A DNA stretch of 64,000 nt, taken from DATFNI01 sp963787205 (GTDB lineage Bacteria; Bacteroidota; Rhodothermia; Balneolales; DATFMH01). The notes beneath the pieces are model-generated. The model saw only the letters and a list, made by a program, of their open reading frames with translations. It made no database searches and was not told where the DNA came from. The stretch lies in contig CAWBCD010000006.1 of assembly GCA_963787205.1 (NCBI GenBank), positions 252,209 to 316,208 on the forward strand, given 5' to 3'. The translations under genes were made by a program, and so were the position numbers. How positions within the stretch are numbered: position 1 is the first letter of the stretch; every line of letters begins with the position of its first letter. Below are positions 26,223 to 33,618 of the stretch, in pieces.

Positions 26223-27107
26223 GTGCCGTACTGTTTTCTAATCAATCCCGCAGCCGACAGGGCTCATAACAGAAGTATTCTTTCTCAGATCGAAGAATTC
26301 ATACGATCCCGTAACGACGACTCTGTCCTTATAACAACAGAATCTGCCCGTTCACTGCGACGTGAGGCCACTGAAGCTGCACGTCGCTTTCCGACCCTGG
26401 TTGCCTGCGGAGGCGACGGGACAATCCGTGAGGTCGCTTCCGGACTCCTTGGCAGCAGAGCTACAATGGGCATCTTACCCCTTGGAAACGGAAATGACCT
26501 GGCAAAGACGCTCAATATACCCACCAACATAGAAGATGCCCTTAAACTGCTGGAAAGTGGGCAACCAACCAGGATCGATGTTGGTATGATGAACGGAGCT
26601 ATCTTTCTAAATACCATGGGCATAGGCTTTGACGGACTAGCTAATATCTACGCACAAAAGTATACTTTCCTGCAAGGCAGATTCCGCTATAAACTGGCAG
26701 CCCTGCGTGCCATCGCCGGATACCGGGCGCAAAAATTTGAGATTACTGCCGACGGCACATCACTGAATGATCGATACTTCATGGTCGCTTTGGCCAATGG
26801 AAAGGTGGAAGGCGGAGATTTTTGGGTGGCCCCCAAGGCTGAGATAACAGACGGCTTCCTTGATTTGGTCCTTATTCGGGACCTGCCGTTGTGGCGCATC
26901 CCCGGTTACATGCAACAATTAACCCGCCCCGATTACCCTCCAATACCCTACCTGAGTGTACAACGGGTTCGAAATATACAAATCCACTTAACCCAGCCTC
27001 TAGCTATTCATATGGACGGAGAAGTTGTGTCTGAAGAAAAACTGGATCTCGATATTCACATCCAGCCGGCCGCTCTGCCTGTTATTTGCGGATTAAACAT
27101 AAAATGA
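26223..27107 (+). CDS. Diacylglycerol kinase-type lipid kinase (DagK/YegS)
   Basis: The GTG at 26223 is chosen since GGAGGGG at 26211-26217 lies five bases before it; the frame is open from TTG 26202, but those codons fall in the ribosome-binding site. The catalytic domain is of the DAGK family: NPAADRAHNRS, ACGGDGTIREVASGL (the GGDGT nucleotide motif), and LPLGNGNDLAKTL. A C-terminal beta-sandwich follows (IHMDGEVVSEE). These enzymes phosphorylate diacylglycerol or related lipids with ATP at the membrane surface. It is transcribed with the MgtC gene 68 bases downstream. Confidence 0.92.
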   Translation: MPYCFLINPAADRAHNRSILSQIEEFIRSRNDDSVLITTESARSLRREATEAARRFPTLVACGGDGTIREVASGLLGSRATMGILPLGNGNDLAKTLNIPTNIEDALKLLESGQPTRIDVGMMNGAIFLNTMGIGFDGLANIYAQKYTFLQGRFRYKLAALRAIAGYRAQKFEITADGTSLNDRYFMVALANGKVEGGDFWVAPKAEITDGFLDLVLIRDLPLWRIPGYMQQLTRPDYPPIPYLSVQRVRNIQIHLTQPLAIHMDGEVVSEEKLDLDIHIQPAALPVICGLNIK

Positions 27108-27175
27108 TTTGCCGTTCTCTCGCATAATTCTGTTAATATGATTACAGATACTATTTCAAAGATGGAGGATACACA

Positions 27176-27658
27176 ATGGGGTTTCATGAACAACTTGTTG
27201 TTATCGGGAGAGTTCTCCTGGCCATCCTGCTGGGTGGACTTATAGGACTAGAGCGGGAATGGGCCGACAAGCCGGCCGGACTTCGTACGCATATGCTAAT
27301 CTGCGGTTCGGCCGCACTCCTGATCGGTCTGGGTGACTTTGTCGTATTCAGACTTACATCCACCGCCGTGGCCGAACATGTTCGTGCCGATCCGATTCGT
27401 ATCATCGAGGCCATTATCACCGGAATCAGTTTTCTCGGTGCGGGAACCATATTCGTGCGCGGCAGGGAAGAACGCCTTGAGGGACTGACAACGGCCGCAT
27501 CTATATTATTTACGGGAGGCATCGGGATGAGTGTCGGCATCGGTAAGCTTTACCTGGCAATAGCACTGACACTGATTGTTCTGGCTATCCTGGTAGTGGT
27601 TGCCCGTGTCGAGCGACTTTTTAATCCAACCCGACACCGGCACGATAAACCAGAGTAG
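27176..27658 (+). CDS. MgtC/SapB family membrane protein
   Basis: 160 residues, with about five hydrophobic segments. The N-terminal GGLIGLEREWADKPAGLRTH motif is diagnostic of the MgtC/SapB/YhiD family, as is the short loop before the second helix. Members are linked to low-magnesium or acid tolerance and to modulation of the ATP synthase in enterics; that role is not shown for this lineage. It lacks the ACT-like C-terminal domain of the longer forms. Confidence 0.9.
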   Translation: MGFHEQLVVIGRVLLAILLGGLIGLEREWADKPAGLRTHMLICGSAALLIGLGDFVVFRLTSTAVAEHVRADPIRIIEAIITGISFLGAGTIFVRGREERLEGLTTAASILFTGGIGMSVGIGKLYLAIALTLIVLAILVVVARVERLFNPTRHRHDKPE

Positions 27659-27754
27659 TAGGTTCATTTAATAGATTGGTCAGGTTGCGTTTACATTGAT
27701 AACCCAGATCGATCAGATCTTAAACACTGGCCTTTTATTCTAAATTGTCATCAT

Positions 27755-28270
27755 ATGAGTAAGACTTTAATGCTGATGCGTCATGCCAAATCGGCGCACG
27801 ATGATCCTGCGCTTCATGACATCGATCGCCCGCTTAACAAAAAAGGCATTCAGGATTCCCTTTTGATGGGAAAATTTTTGAAAAAATCGGTTGGTCAGCC
27901 CGATTTGATTGTCAGTTCACCGGCAGTCCGTGCCAAAGAAACCACGGATGGCCTTATCGATGCGGCGGAAATAAACGGGCCATACAAAGTTGATGATCAA
28001 CTCTATACAACGGGCTCTGATACCTATCTATCCGTTATTCAGGAACTGCCGCAAACGGCTGACAATGTTCTCATTGTCGGTCATAATCCTGTTTTGGAGG
28101 AAACGATTGCTCTCTTATGTCTTGGGAACCCGGAGACATCGATTGTGCGAATGTCCACTTCTGCCATTATATGCCTGGAGGCCGAGGCGGATGACTGGCG
28201 CATATCCGGACCCGGCTCGTTCCTCTTGTCCTGGATGATGATACCCAAGTTGCTGAAAAAGATGGTGTGA
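27755..28270 (+). CDS. SixA-type histidine phosphatase
   Basis: 171 residues of the histidine phosphatase superfamily. The phospho-acceptor motif LMRHAKSAHDD is at residues 7-17 (R9, H10), followed by DRPLNKKG and the second histidine in VGHNPVLEE. SixA-like enzymes remove phosphate from histidine phosphotransfer proteins. It follows the MgtC gene on the same strand but with about 95 bases between, so it may have its own promoter. Confidence 0.88.
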   Translation: MSKTLMLMRHAKSAHDDPALHDIDRPLNKKGIQDSLLMGKFLKKSVGQPDLIVSSPAVRAKETTDGLIDAAEINGPYKVDDQLYTTGSDTYLSVIQELPQTADNVLIVGHNPVLEETIALLCLGNPETSIVRMSTSAIICLEAEADDWRISGPGSFLLSWMMIPKLLKKMV

Positions 28271-28479
28271 TTACGAAGCCCGGATTTTCAAGTTGTAATT
28301 GAATAGAATTTTGAGTACTTAGATAAGTGGTGTAAAAACTGAAGTTATTTGATCACGAGGGTTCGAGTTATTGGTTTCATTATGAGTAGGATGCTTAGCG
28401 CAAGCAATTCTGTCATTTTGAGTTTTTAACAAACCGGCTGTGCATCTCCTTGCAATAAAAGGTATCTGACAAATATGTC

Positions 28480-29269
28480 ATGAGAGTCATACTGATTTTA
28501 GAAGTTACAGATACCAACCGGACCCTTCCGATTAACTACCAGTACGAGTTTTCGGCATGGATTTATAAGACACTCCATTACGGAGATCCGACGTTTGCCA
28601 GATGGCTGCATAATCACGGCTACACCGAAGGGAAACGGTCGTTCAAGCTGTTTTCCTTCTCCAATCTGGATGTAGATCGCTTTAAGGTAAAAGGAGACCG
28701 GTTTCTGATATTGTCGGATGAAGCATGCCTCGTACTGACTTTTCATATCGACGAAGCTATTCAGCATTTTGTCACCGGACTTGTTCCAGCTCAATACCTT
28801 TACCATCGGGGATCGGAAAAGCCAGGTTGATTTTGAGGTGAGGACCGTTGAATCGTTACGTTCCCCCGAATTCAAAGAGAATATGCGGTTTCGTGCGTTG
28901 TCTCCCGTATGCGTAAGTCGTCCCGTGGGAAGCAACGGCAAACTGGCGACAGAATATCTGGCTCCCGGTCATCCGGAATATGAGCAGCGCTTATTTGAAA
29001 ACCTGGTGACGCGGTACAACAGCAGGCCGCAACAACAACATTCCAAAAGTTCCGAACTTTTGGAATGTTCTGACGAACTACAACTCAAAGTCGTTGGCAA
29101 ACCCAAATCCCGTCTTATAAAAATCAAAGCCGATACCCCGCAGGAGACACGGGTCCGGGGATATTTGTATGATTTTGAATGCACGGCCCCGGCGGAACTG
29201 CTCCGCTTCGGCTATGAGGCGGGCTTTGGCGAGAAGAACAGCCTGGGGTTTGGGTGTGTGGAGGTATAA
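28480..29269 (+). pseudogene. cas6: Cas6 crRNA endoribonuclease, first copy, split by a one-base frameshift
   Basis: Two overlapping frames together make one Cas6. The upstream frame begins MRVILILEVTD, with YQYEFSAWIYKTL and WLHNHGYTEG (a likely catalytic His), and runs to about 28782. From there the sequence only makes sense one base on (FQLNTFTIGDRKSQVDFEV, MRFRALSPVCVS, then the C-terminal Gly-rich loop GYEAGFGEKNSLGFG). Removing one base within 28781-28783 restores a protein of about 263 residues. A perfect hairpin is inserted in frame near its C-terminal half (separate entry). Whether the frameshift is real, a sequencing error or programmed is unknown. A second, divergent cas6 follows. 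Confidence 0.8.
29037..29069. repeat. Hairpin element inside cas6 copy 1 (family AAAAGTT)
   Basis: Perfect 15-bp arms 29037-29051 and 29055-29069 with a CCG loop. It is read in frame as a stretch HSKSSELLECSDEL within the Cas6 chain, next to a Gln run, so it looks inserted. Its layout (15-bp arms, CCG centre, arms ending in TT/AA) matches the hairpins around the transposases nearby. Confidence 0.75.
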
Positions 29270-29275
29270 GAAGGA

Positions 29276-29305
29276 ACCCGCAAGGTTTCCGAAAACCTTG
29301 CGGGT
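29276..29305. repeat. Hairpin element A (family CCCGCAAGG)
   Basis: Perfect 13-bp arms ACCCGCAAGGTTT (29276-29288) and their complement (29293-29305) around a CCGA loop. It lies seven bases after cas6 copy 1 and 25 bases before transposase gene 1, whose internal hairpin has the same arm. Confidence 0.85.
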
Positions 29306-29330
29306 CTTAATCCGAAACGGAGAGCTAACC

Positions 29331-29936
29331 ATGGGTAATAAAAGAGAACCATTTGAACCGGGCTGTTTCTTTCATGTCTACAATCATGGCAATGGGGATG
29401 ATAATATTTTCAGACAGGATAAAAACTATGCCTATTTCCTGAAAAAATATGGGGAGTACATTGAACCTGTTGCCGAGACGTATGCCTGGTGCCTGATGCC
29501 TAACCATTTTCATTTTGCGATAAGAATAAAAGATGAGAAAGAATTAGCTCAAACCCGCAAGGTTTTTGGAAACCTTGCGGGTTTGGATGGTCCGTCGGGT
29601 CTCGATAAGCTTATCAGCCGGAAATTCGGCAACTTTTTAAACGCTTACGTAAAGGCTTTTAATAAGATGTACAACAGGCGGGGAAGTTTGTTTCTGGATA
29701 ATTTAAAACGCAAAAAAGTGGAGAATAAAGATTATATGATAAAGCTGATTCACTATATCCATTATAATCCCGTTCACCATGGATTCGTAAAAAATATCAC
29801 CGATTGGGAATATAGCAGTTATCATGCGTTTCAAACACCTGTTAAGGAAACGCACCTGAAGCGGGAAACGGTGCTTGAATGGTTCGGCGGGGTAAGAACT
29901 TTTGAGAAAATACACCGGTTGAAGCCGAAGCTATAG
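29331..29936 (+). CDS. REP-associated tyrosine transposase (Y1/HUH), copy 1
   Basis: About 201 residues from the ATG at 29331. The frame is open further upstream but there it overlaps cas6 copy 1, and the second transposase in this island starts at the matching place (EPGCFFHVYNHG versus EPDCYYHVFNHA). The HUH-type metal motif is MPNHFHFA. The catalytic tyrosine is expected in YVKAFNKMYNRRGSLF. KLIHYIHYNPVHHGFV closes the domain. Relatives nick and move REP-type hairpins. The gene carries its own hairpin in frame from codon 74. Its stop codon lies inside another hairpin of the same family. Related to the copy at 36175. Confidence 0.9.
   Translation: MGNKREPFEPGCFFHVYNHGNGDDNIFRQDKNYAYFLKKYGEYIEPVAETYAWCLMPNHFHFAIRIKDEKELAQTRKVFGNLAGLDGPSGLDKLISRKFGNFLNAYVKAFNKMYNRRGSLFLDNLKRKKVENKDYMIKLIHYIHYNPVHHGFVKNITDWEYSSYHAFQTPVKETHLKRETVLEWFGGVRTFEKIHRLKPKL
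29551..29584. repeat. Hairpin element B, inside transposase gene 1 (family CCCGCAAGG)
   Basis: Perfect 15-bp arms (29551-29565, AAACCCGCAAGGTTT; complement 29570-29584) with a TTGG loop. Read in frame as QTRKVFGNLAGL. The second arm begins at base offset 239 of the gene, exactly as in transposase gene 2. Confidence 0.88.
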
Positions 29937-29970
29937 ACCCGCAAGGTTTCTGAAACCTTGCGGGTCTATA
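29932..29970. repeat. Hairpin element C, spans the stop codon of transposase gene 1 (family CCCGCAAGG)
   Basis: Perfect 18-bp arms 29932-29949 and 29953-29970 around a CTG loop. The TAG stop of the transposase (29934-29936) is part of the left arm, so the hairpin could act as a terminator or protect the mRNA end. Confidence 0.85.
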
Positions 29971-29973
29971 GGG

Positions 29974-30024
29974 GACGAGGAGGTAGATGATGATGATATC
30001 AATGAAGAAGACATGCCGTTTTGA
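29974..30024 (+). pseudogene. Fragment coding for an SSB-like acidic C-terminal tail
   Basis: Sixteen codons read DEEVDDDDINEEDMPF and then stop. Single-stranded DNA-binding proteins end in just such an acidic stretch with a terminal D-[IM]-PF that recruits partners. No SSB body lies upstream; the frame instead runs back into hairpin C. It may be the remnant of a lost ssb-like gene or of an ancestral tail of the transposase. It is short, so chance is possible. Confidence 0.4.
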
Positions 30025-30042
30025 AAGAGGAAACAGGCAAAA

Positions 30043-30076
30043 AAACCTCCAAGGTTTCCGAAAACCTTGGAGGTTT
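30043..30076. repeat. Hairpin element D (family CCTCCAAGG)
   Basis: Perfect 15-bp arms AAACCTCCAAGGTTT (30043-30057) and complement (30062-30076) with a CCGA loop. It lies in the gap before cas6 copy 2. Confidence 0.85.
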
Positions 30077-30145
30077 GGGGAATGGGTGACAGTATGGTGG
30101 CACTCTTTGGGTTATGTTTAGAGAAAAAGGAAATTATATTCGAAA

Positions 30146-30802
30146 ATGAGAATACATATACAATTCATATCAAACGGAGAACTAATCCCTTTTAACTATC
30201 AACCGATGTTAACGGGAGCATTACATAAATGGATAGGGAAAAATGAGATTCACGATGATATCTCCTTGTATTCCTTTTCTTGGTTGGTGGGCGGTAATGC
30301 TACTAAAGATGGACTCCGATTCAATAAGGGTGGACATTTTTTTATTAGCTCGTTTGATAGTAGTGTTCTGAAAAAAATTATTCAGGGAATTCAATCAGAT
30401 CCATCACTTGGATACGGTCTTACGGTAAAAGAAGTAATTCTCCAGGAGGATCCGGCTTTCCGATCAGAAGCTACCTTTTTCTGTGCCAGTCCGGTTTTAA
30501 TCAAAAGAAGAGTTGATCAAAAAGAGATCCATTACACCTTCGATAATGAAGAAAGTGATCTCTACCTGACAGAAACATTAAGAACAAAATTGAAAAAGGC
30601 CGGGCTTTCAGACGAAGGCGTAAGTGTGACGTTTGACAGGGATTATCGTGCCCCCCGGACAAAGTTGATCTATTACAATGATGTCGGCAACAAGGTTAAT
30701 TTATGTCCAGTTAAGATTTCCGGTACACCAGAACAAATCGCCTTTGCCTGGAATGTCGGATTGGGTAATTCAACAGGAATTGGTTTTGGAGCTTTGAAAT
30801 AG
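30146..30802 (+). CDS. cas6: Cas6-like crRNA endoribonuclease, second and divergent copy
   Basis: 218 residues, two RAMP (ferredoxin-like) domains. The N-terminal strand MRIHIQFISNGELIPFNYQ and LTGALHKWIG (a candidate catalytic His) and the final Gly-rich loop GLGNSTGIGFGALK fit Cas6. The middle (SLYSFSWL, FFISSF) differs from copy 1, so this is a separate subfamily, not a recent duplicate. It should cut the CRISPR transcript at the repeat base and stay bound to the tag. It is the first intact gene of the interference operon, followed by cas5 after hairpin E. Confidence 0.78.
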   Translation: MRIHIQFISNGELIPFNYQPMLTGALHKWIGKNEIHDDISLYSFSWLVGGNATKDGLRFNKGGHFFISSFDSSVLKKIIQGIQSDPSLGYGLTVKEVILQEDPAFRSEATFFCASPVLIKRRVDQKEIHYTFDNEESDLYLTETLRTKLKKAGLSDEGVSVTFDRDYRAPRTKLIYYNDVGNKVNLCPVKISGTPEQIAFAWNVGLGNSTGIGFGALK

Positions 30803-30811
30803 TTATTGATC

Positions 30812-30844
30812 AAACCTCCAAGGTTTGGAAAACCTTAGAGGTTT
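30812..30844. repeat. Hairpin element E (family CCTCCAAGG)
   Basis: 15-bp arms 30812-30826 and 30830-30844 with one mismatched pair and a GGA loop. It lies between cas6 copy 2 and cas5, ending four bases before the cas5 start. Confidence 0.8.
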
Positions 30845-30848
30845 TACA

Positions 30849-31463
30849 ATGGAAAGCAAAATGAAATATTACGTAGTCAAATATTCCGGACCGTTTGGTT
30901 TTATCAAACCCTGGACGGCAGTTAGAGATAGTGAAACGTTCAGCCAGCAGTTTTTGACACCTTCTATTGTTGAGGGGATGGAGAAGAAGCTATTCCCGGA
31001 ATTGTTGGATCAGACCAAATACGAATACGGAAAGATTCATAAGATCAACAGACATCGGATTTCATATGAGCAAATATCACAACAACAAGAACAAATTCAA
31101 CCGCGTGGGTGGAATCGAAAGGGAACCAAGGCTAATCCGAAGTTCGAAAGACCCACTGCCATTCTTGTACGGGGAGTTTTATTGAATCCCGTATTGTGGC
31201 TGGCATTTGAATCAAGCGAGGATGCAAGTAAGGCTGCACAGCAACATATTTGTTTATGTAGAAACGAAGACATCCTTTTTCCGGAAGATTCTTTTGAAGT
31301 AAGTGAACACGAGTTTGACGAAAACGAAGAAATGTTTGCAGGATTTGAGCTCATTTTTGAAGAAGGAGATCAGTCATTTTTGGTCGGTTATAATCGCTTT
31401 GCCGATGGAAAGCCTATGTATGGCAAATTGAAAACGCTTGGAAATCCCGTGAAAGCATTTTGA
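30849..31463 (+). CDS. cas5: Cas5-family Cascade subunit
   Basis: About 204 residues from the ATG at 30849 (or 200 from 30861). The frame opens 24 bases earlier but only inside hairpin E, so an internal ATG is used. The N-terminal strand MKYYVVKYSGPFGFIKPW and the segment QFLTPSIVEGMEKKLFPEL match the Cas5 RAMP domain (GPxAxFxxP and PTxxxIxGxL). Cas5 caps the 5' tag end of the crRNA in type I complexes. A long insertion and acidic patches (EVSEHEFDENEEMF) mark a divergent member. Its stop overlaps the TTG start of cas3. Confidence 0.68.
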   Translation: MESKMKYYVVKYSGPFGFIKPWTAVRDSETFSQQFLTPSIVEGMEKKLFPELLDQTKYEYGKIHKINRHRISYEQISQQQEQIQPRGWNRKGTKANPKFERPTAILVRGVLLNPVLWLAFESSEDASKAAQQHICLCRNEDILFPEDSFEVSEHEFDENEEMFAGFELIFEEGDQSFLVGYNRFADGKPMYGKLKTLGNPVKAF

Positions 31464-33616
31464 ATAACCGATGTGAACATATCAAAGCTAAAGGGAAACC
31501 GGAGTGGACACCTTTGGTTGACCACCTTATGCATGTCTCGATTGCAGCAAAAAAATTCGCGCGAAATTGTGGATTGGATGTCGATATTGCACGTAAAGGC
31601 GCGCTCTTGCATGATATAGGGAAAGCACATCCCGTCTTTCAAAAGCAATTGTTAAATGAGAAACCCAGGCAAACTTTCAGGCACGAAATAGCTTCTTTGT
31701 TTTTCATTGATTTGGTCCCTGAGAATATTCGTGAGCCAATTATCGAGATGATCATTGCACACCATAAATCAATGATCGATGATCCAAGAAAGAAGGGATT
31801 GCTTGACCTTTTAGATGAGGAAGTGGATACAATTGATTATCACTTGGGTAATTGGGAAGAATGGAGTCGTGATGCACGTAAAATTCTAAGTGGATTGGGT
31901 TTCCCACATATTGAAATTAGCCGGGAGCAGGCGACTCATAGTATGGATGAAGTAATAAATTATTGTGATAACGCTTATAGAACAAAGAGAGGCTATTCGA
32001 GGTGGCGCGGTCTGCTTATGGGTGCAGACTATTTTGCTTCTGCGCAGATTTATGATACCAAGTCGAAAATAGAAAACATTTTTAACAAGCCGGATCTGTC
32101 ATTTTACGATCGTCAACATCCCTTCTATCCACTTTCGTTGGTATCAACCGAATCCGACCAACCCCATACCTTAGTTGTAGCAAGTACCGGAGCTGGAAAG
32201 ACTGATTTTTTGCTCAGAAGATGTCGGGATAGAGTTTTTTATACGCTTCCTTTTCAGGCTTCAATCAATGCAATGTACCGGCGCATCAAAAAAGAATTGC
32301 ATGACAGCAATCCGGATTTGGATATAAGACTTCTGCATGCGGCATCCTCACTGATTGGTAAAGAAGATGGGGATACCGATACAAGTTTACAGGAAATGTT
32401 CGGAGCATCTATAAAAGTGTTGACTCCTTATCAGCTTGCAGGGATTATTCTTGGAAGTAAAGGCTATGAATCTGTCATAATGGATCTGAAGGGGTGTGAT
32501 GTTATCCTTGACGAAGTCCACACCTATTCCGGTATTTCTCAGGCTATTGTTCTTAAAATTGTGACATTGCTAAAAGATCTTTCTTGCCGCATACATATTG
32601 GAACAGCAACTATGCCATCTGTCCTTTATGATAAAATTCTTGAGACTCTTGGTAAGAATACTGTGTACGAGGTTCAAATTGATGATGAAGTAAAGGATCA
32701 GTTTGATCGTCATGAGGTTCATAAAATTAAACACTTAGAACAGACCGATAACATTATTGAGGAAGCAATTCGTCAGGACCAGAAGATATTGGTTATCTGT
32801 AACAGGGTTGATAAAGCACAGAAAATCTATGAACAACTATCCCGGGATTATCCTGATGTTGAAAAAATGCTAATCCATAGCCGGTTTAAAAGAAAAGACC
32901 GCAATGAAAAGGAAACAGCATTATTGGGTTTAGATGAAAATGGCTCGCCGACCTATCAATTTAATACTTCAGAGAATGCATGTATCGTGGTGTCGACACA
33001 AGTGATTGAAGTGAGTCTGGATATCAGTTTTGATATCATGATAACCGAAGCTGCACCTTTGGATTCTCTTATTCAACGGTTCGGGCGTGTTAATCGAAAA
33101 AGATCAAAAGATACAATTGGTAAGTTGAAAAAGGTCTATGTATTACCTCCACCCGAAAACGAAAAAGATGCCAAACCGTATGACCTTGAAAGTTTGCAAA
33201 AAAGTTATCAAGTGCTACCTGACGGAGGAGCATTAAAAGAGAGAGAACTTCAACAAAAAATGGATCTGGTATTTACCACGATCAATTATCCTTCGATTGA
33301 AGAGAGTGCCGTGTTTGATGATAAGGGACGGTGGTCCATTCCTTTGTTAACACACAATGACTCTATACTGATGAAGCTACTTAACATTGATAGTGTCGTT
33401 TGTATCACAGAAAAGGACGCTGCAGCATACGATGACGCTACTTATGAAGGCAGAATGCTGTTCGAAATTCCATGTCGTCACTATCAGGTTGATGGCTTGC
33501 CAACATTACAGATCGGACATAATCCTTATCTCATTCCTGAGCATGCATATTCAAGAGAGTTTGGTTTGATGACAAAGAAACTCAAAGAACCCACTGCAGA
33601 AAATCAAATACTATAA
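31460..33616 (+). CDS. cas3: Cas3 nuclease-helicase with N-terminal HD domain
   Basis: 718 residues, start TTG at 31460, chosen because it overlaps the cas5 stop and precedes the HD domain closely. HD nuclease: DHLMHVS, LHDIGKAH (H51, D52) and AHHKS. Helicase: Walker A ASTGAGKTD near residue 240, DEVH near 351, SAT-like GTATMP, and motif VI QRFGRVNRK. It is recruited by Cascade to unwind and degrade the target strand 3' to 5'. All expected nuclease and helicase motifs are intact, so interference could be functional. Confidence 0.93.
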   Translation: MNNRCEHIKAKGKPEWTPLVDHLMHVSIAAKKFARNCGLDVDIARKGALLHDIGKAHPVFQKQLLNEKPRQTFRHEIASLFFIDLVPENIREPIIEMIIAHHKSMIDDPRKKGLLDLLDEEVDTIDYHLGNWEEWSRDARKILSGLGFPHIEISREQATHSMDEVINYCDNAYRTKRGYSRWRGLLMGADYFASAQIYDTKSKIENIFNKPDLSFYDRQHPFYPLSLVSTESDQPHTLVVASTGAGKTDFLLRRCRDRVFYTLPFQASINAMYRRIKKELHDSNPDLDIRLLHAASSLIGKEDGDTDTSLQEMFGASIKVLTPYQLAGIILGSKGYESVIMDLKGCDVILDEVHTYSGISQAIVLKIVTLLKDLSCRIHIGTATMPSVLYDKILETLGKNTVYEVQIDDEVKDQFDRHEVHKIKHLEQTDNIIEEAIRQDQKILVICNRVDKAQKIYEQLSRDYPDVEKMLIHSRFKRKDRNEKETALLGLDENGSPTYQFNTSENACIVVSTQVIEVSLDISFDIMITEAAPLDSLIQRFGRVNRKRSKDTIGKLKKVYVLPPPENEKDAKPYDLESLQKSYQVLPDGGALKERELQQKMDLVFTTINYPSIEESAVFDDKGRWSIPLLTHNDSILMKLLNIDSVVCITEKDAAAYDDATYEGRMLFEIPCRHYQVDGLPTLQIGHNPYLIPEHAYSREFGLMTKKLKEPTAENQIL

Positions 33617-33618
33617 TT

